A DNA stretch of 34,044 nt from Apostichopus parvimensis (lineage: Eukaryota > Echinodermata > Holothuroidea > Aspidochirotida > Stichopodidae). Shown piece by piece: positions 21,301-27,300 of this stretch. The DNA is taken from NCBI GenBank assembly GCA_000934455.1, contig KN882947.1, positions 151,380 to 185,423 of the forward strand, read 5' to 3'. Position numbers and translations under genes: made by a program. The first letter of the stretch is position 1, and every line of letters starts with the position of its first letter. A model generated the notes under the pieces. The model saw only the letters and a program-made list of their open reading frames with translations. It had not been told where the DNA came from and did not search any database.

Positions 21301-24300
21301 GGGACAAGCTTAAAGATACATGCTTACTTTATCCAGTCTGTTTTGATAACACAGAACAGGTAAGGGACAAGTTCAACATACATTGCTTATAGTATCCAGT
21401 CTACCCTGATAACACTGAACAGGTAATGAACGAATGTGATGGATGGTTTTGTTCTCCTTTAATTAGGAGACTTTCATCATTTGTTAACAATTACAAGGGT
21501 ATTGTTTCAATTTCATCATGAGATAAATGTCACAGTAGTTTTAGACAAGTACACTACAAATAATGTTATATTTTCTTTTCCTTGGTAGATGCTGGAGACT
21601 CAGTCACTGGTCACATGCCTGAACTTTATGGTTCCAATCAGAGCGCGGAGGCAGATTGCTTATCCGTTGGATCAGCTGGGTCAGAATGCCCCTTCTCATC
21701 GGATCACAATTAAGCAGGTAATGGTATTCATAAACTAATCATAACTCTAGTCTTGTCCTGTCCATCAGATTTGATCTGTTCTCACTCGAGTTACAGTACA
21801 AATGCTTTGAAGAATTCTTTGCGCAAGGAAGTGAAGTTATTACCTCGGTAACGACTTGCTTGACCTTTGTAGAGTGTGCAAGCTTCCCTCTTCCCCCACA
21901 GGCTCCCTCCTTCCCCCCCCCACAGCCTCCCACTCCTCCCTGACAGCCTGCCTCCTCCCCCAAAGCCTCCCTCTCCTCCCCCACAGCCTCCCTCTCCTCC
22001 CCCACAGCCTCCCTCTCCTCCCCCCAACAGCCTCTCTCTCCTCCCCCAAAGCATCCCTTTCCTCCCCCACAGTCTCTCTCTCCTCCCCCACAGCCTCCCT
22101 CCTCCCCACTGCCTCCCTCTCCTCAAAGCCTCCCTCTTCTCCCCCCATTGCCTCCCACTTCCTGTTCCTGACGTATATTTTGTGCTAATCCATATGGATA
22201 GCAAGATGTATGACGTTGTGAAAGAGTGCAACCAGCTATTCTCAGGTCAACCTTCTCATAACATAAGTAACATAGTCACTTTCATTTAAATATATTTTAG
22301 TAATGAATATTCATAAAAGCTAAATATGTTTTGTTTGTCTCCCTTATCCCATAAAAGTTGCTTGTGTCATATGTTGAAGTTTGTTTTAAAAGTACCAGAA
22401 CCTGTTGAGGTTTGCAGTCTCATCCAACCAACTGAAATATATTTTATGCTAATGCATACGGAGAGCAAGAGATATGACATTGTGAAAGAGTGCAACCAGC
22501 TATTCTCAGGTCAATCTTCTGTTAACGTAAGTAACATATTCACTTTCATTTAAATATATTTTGCAGTAATGCATATTCATAAATGCTAAATATGTTTTGT
22601 TTGCTTGTTCAAACAGGAACCCTATTCATTATGTCACATCAATCGTAAACTAAGTCTGGAGCCGAAGGTAACAGTGAATGCCAGGGTTGTGGTGGTCGGT
22701 GCTTCAGATGTTGCTATTTCATTTCTAAGCACTTTAGTGTTTTGGTAAGAACATTTCTCCTTTCTTTAATTCCCTTTCTTTCTTTTTTCCTTTTTTTTTG
22801 TTTTTTCTCTTTTTGAAGAAGAAAGATGATTTTGCTCTTTTCAAAGTAGTTGTCAGACTGAACAACTTGTTACATCTGTTGATGTTAACGTGCCAGGAAT
22901 ATTTACACTATGCCTTAGTCTTGTTTTATCGGTCTTTCTTTACCAGACAGTTGTTACTCATGCGTTAGAAAATGGTCTGTTCTTAAACCATGTTTTATCA
23001 ACTCTGTATTAATTCTGTCCTTCTGGTGTTTAGATACATGTCTGTGGAAAGCCCTGCCTCCTACATTTTGTCTTTTACCCACTTTTGATTGTTTCAAGTC
23101 TCAACTGAAAACTCATCTGTTTATCTTGTACTTTTATTAACTGATCTTGTTTCTACTTGTCTTAAATTTGTTACATATTTGCTTCATTGATTTATATATT
23201 TATAGTTTTCCTTTTGATCATTTTATTACTTTTATGACCTTGTTGTATCTTGTAGTGTTTCGATTTTTGAGATTTTTTCTCTAGTCTCATATAAAGTGCT
23301 TTAAGATATAAATATTGTATTATTATTAAAATTTTATTACAATGATTATTATTATATTGTGCATGGTACCCTATGTACTTAACCCACTACTTCTGTATTC
23401 CGAATAATAATAATAATACCTTTAATACATAATCAATATTATGAGTGGACATTGTTGATCAAGACTAACTCGTTTGATTTTTTTTCTGATTTCTGCAAAT
23501 TACGTCGGGCATTCCTTGTTCTTCATTTCTGTCGATGCATCGTAACTCTTTTCCCCCCCCCCCTTATTTTCAGCCCTCATTTGAGGTTCAATAATCTGGT
23601 TTTAATCTCACCTCACGGATCACCCGGTGAATACAGTAGTTCCTTTCTGTCGAGCCAGGAGTGCTTCACCCATGAAGAGATGGCACAGATCTCTCTAAGG
23701 ACTTGGGTCAATGTTGTCAATGCTAAGATGATGGCTATCAATAGGTAAGTACTATTAAAGAATGATCTGCACCTCTCCTGCACACTCTCCTCTGCCCCCC
23801 ACCCCTCCCACTCCCTTCCCTCACCTCCACATCACCAACTGTCCCCCTCCCACTCCCTCCCCTCCTCCTCCACATCACTAACTGTCATAAAGCAAGGAAA
23901 CCTTCATATACCAGATTATTAAAAGATGCAACTAATTACATCATCAAAATCTCAATCCTTTCTGCAATTCTGGTTATCATAATTATTTGTTGCTATTATT
24001 ATAATCTTTACTTTTAATATTATTATATTTGTTGTTGTTATTATTCTTATTATTATTAGTAGTAGTAGTTGTAATAGTGTTATTATGATTTTTGTTATTA
24101 TTTTTGTTATTATTATTATTATTATTACACATGTTGTTGATAATAAGATTATTTAAGAGAGAAGGAGGTGAGACACAGGTAGATTTGATTCCAGCCATCA
24201 CTTGTTTGAATGTTTAAGCGCAACCATCTCGTCCGGTGCTTGAAATGACCATTACCTCTTCACGCTCTCGTCAGGTCAAGCAAGTACGTTAAGATCACGG

Positions 24301-27300
24301 GGGGCAAGAAGGTCCCATACGATCACCTAATCCTCTGCACTGGGAAGCAATATTTCATCGGTGCACCCTCGGGAGTTGATATCAGCAACACCAGCAGTGC
24401 ACCCACGATACCTGGTGTTTCGAGTAAACGACTGACGGGCATCATTCCGTCCAACGTCTTCACCATCAACGACCATTATGATGCTGTCCAGCTCACAAAA
24501 TGGATGGACTTAAACTTCAAGGACACCGCAGGTACATTTCCTCAGAGCTTTCTTCCTGAGGTTTTTTCCTCACCATCCCTATTGATATGTCAAAGAGCTT
24601 TAAATATTTAATATCTGTTTTTTTTATGTGTGTATTAAACTCAAGCAGCAAGAGGTCGCTTACCATCTGTTTTACTTCCCAAGGTGTGTTTTAACTGTTT
24701 AATTATTAATAAAGGTTTTCTTTGCCTGGAAGGATAAGCAGTGATCTGTAGAATATTCAATTTTCAATCTAAGAAACTTCATACATTTGAAATAGAGCAG
24801 AGATGGATTTCTATGTTGTCGTAGATATTAGATACTAAATGATTACACCAGCAGCTTTTATTGTCATCACACGATCCTATGAGTGAGAAGAATTGTATGG
24901 TTGTAGTATTATTCAAAGGTGGAAGGGAGCGAGGGGTGGAGAGGGGGGGTGGACTGATTTGAAAGAGTGCAACACCCACAGCATGTAATAATCAGGATGT
25001 AACCTGTCATTTGTAAAAAGAAAAATTGGATAATATTTTTTTCTCTTCCAGTAAAAAAATAAAAATTATCCAGTCTTTTATTTTTAAATATTTGCCTCAG
25101 TAAAATGTACTCTTTCTTTTCGTAAAGTCAAATTTACTCTTTCTTTTCTCAAAGTCTAATTTACTGTTTCTTTTCCAAAAGTCAATTTACTCTTTCTTTA
25201 CCCATAGTCTAATTTACTGTTTCTTTTCCCAAAGTCAAATTTACTCTTTCTTTACCCATAGTCTAATTTACTGTTTCTTTTCCCTAAGTCAGATTTACCT
25301 TTTTACATTTTGTTATTTTGTAGTCTCTACTAGCAATTTTTTTTTTCTTTTTTTGATAAAATTACATTCTGTTTTGTTCATCAGAAAAGAATGTCACCCA
25401 TGTGATACAATTTTTGTCGCTGACTTTTAACTTTCTGGATTTCCAGGTAAAGCCATAGTTTACGGCAGCACCATTGATGCATACACAGCTGTGCAGGGTC
25501 TTCTGGACTCGGGGATCCCTGGGAATAGATTGGCCCTGGTCCAACCACCCCTTGAGACTGGGATCACATGCTTCAACAATCCTACAGTGGAAGAGGCATG
25601 TCACGCCGCCATGAAGGCAGCTGGCATAGAGGTCCACCAGGGGTACCAATTAGCCCAGTGGAACGATGGCAAAGATACCTCCGAGGTCTACTGTGCGTCG
25701 TTCACGTCCAGTACAAAGCCGTTAAAACTGGAATGCTCTCTGTTCATCTGCCTGCAGAAGAAAGCTGTAGATTATGAAACTTTCAAAGGTCAGTGCTCTC
25801 TTTACCACTGAAAGAAGAAATGCAGGCTATATATAAGAAAATCTCTTTATAATGTTATTACCTCATGGTAGATATGCAGAAATGCCTGTAGTGTATGCCA
25901 GGGTATGGTGTATTTAGGATTAGTTGAATTCTTAATGTAAAGTAAGAAAGACCAGGTACAATACGTATTTGGGACATCATTTCTGGATGTAATTGTTAAG
26001 TCTATTGCAATGGTTTTGTGGATGATATCTTCCGAGATTGCATCAGTTAATTGGAGGAGTAGGAGAAGTAGTTTCAATTACCTAAATATCTTATTTGGAG
26101 GATACTTTGATGTATTTATACACCTTTCACTGTCCTCTCTTTACTCTCAGCCATCAATGACAGCTGCCTGGTCTATGACGGCAGTCTCGTCATAGATGCT
26201 AACTTTCACACTAACGATCTGTCCATCAGAGGAGCAGGTCCGCTAACAAAATTCAAGAGAAAGTATCATGCTGAACCATGGTAGGTGTTTATCATGTCCA
26301 CATGTAACCATGTGTATGCTAAACCATGGTAGGTGTTTATCATGTCCACATGTAACTATGTCCACATGTAACCATTTGTATGCTGAACCATGGTAGGTGT
26401 TAATCATGTCCACATGTAACCATTTGTATGCAGAACCATGGTAGGTGTTTATCATGTCCACATGTAATCATTTGTATGCTGAACCATGGTAGGTGTTTAT
26501 CATGTCCAGATTTAACCATTTGTACACTGAACCATGGTAGGTGTTTTCATGCTAAAACAAATGGTTGTTAGCATGCATTGGGAACAGAACAGCAGTTCAT
26601 TGAAGGAAAATGTGTGAAAATTGTGAAATTAGTGAAGAATGGAATGGAAAAAGAAAACATCTAGGAGAGAGCAAGTTAAGAAATAAAAAATTGCAACCAC
26701 CTGTGTAAGGTGAAACTATTATCCTTTCTTCTTTGCATTATTCGTTTAGGAGCCATGCAAACTTCAATTCCGTGGAGGTGGGCATTTCTCTGGCCTCGAC
26801 GATGCTGCGCCTCTTTGACCCGACCATCGAGAACGATGTGGATCCACCGGACGAACCCCTCAACCTCATCCCTCTCTATGGCCAGTCAAAGGCCCAGAGT
26901 GGTGTCCTGCCTGGAGGGTATCACTACTTCCATTTTACCAAACCAAACCTGCTGGTACCCTTAGAAGCTCAAACAGCACAGCTTGATTATGTAAGTCTCT
27001 TTCCTTGGATTATAAATGTTAGTCTTTCTAGTTTGGTTATAATATCTGCCAACATTTGTCAAATATATTGATGATTGATGTCATTGAATGATAGGAAAAT
27101 AATTTTGACTTTTTGCCCACCCCACTGCTATCCTAACTGAATCTCAATGATGAACAGATTAAAGTTGGACTCATCTAATGAAACAAAAATTTCTTTTGAG
27201 CTTTGATATTGTTCAAATATTACATTGGATGCTTATTGCTTGCTCATCAGTTAATCGTCTGTAAACAGTCGGCTGTGTATTTCTTCCTGCTGCATTAAAG

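Noticed and set aside
21739..22289. Long overlapping open frames on both strands (up to 146 codons)
   Set aside because: They are forced open by the polypyrimidine minisatellite; the proteins are pure Pro/Ser/Leu or Gly/Arg/Glu repeats and fit no CFAP61 phase.
22418..22526. Candidate extra exon between CFAP61 exons 15 and 16
   Set aside because: It has acceptor and donor signals, but its 109 nt break the frame and direct joining of 15 to 16 gives the conserved KQEPYSLCHINRK.
23983..24201. Asn-rich minus-strand open frame
   Set aside because: Produced by the degenerate ATT microsatellite in CFAP61 intron 17.
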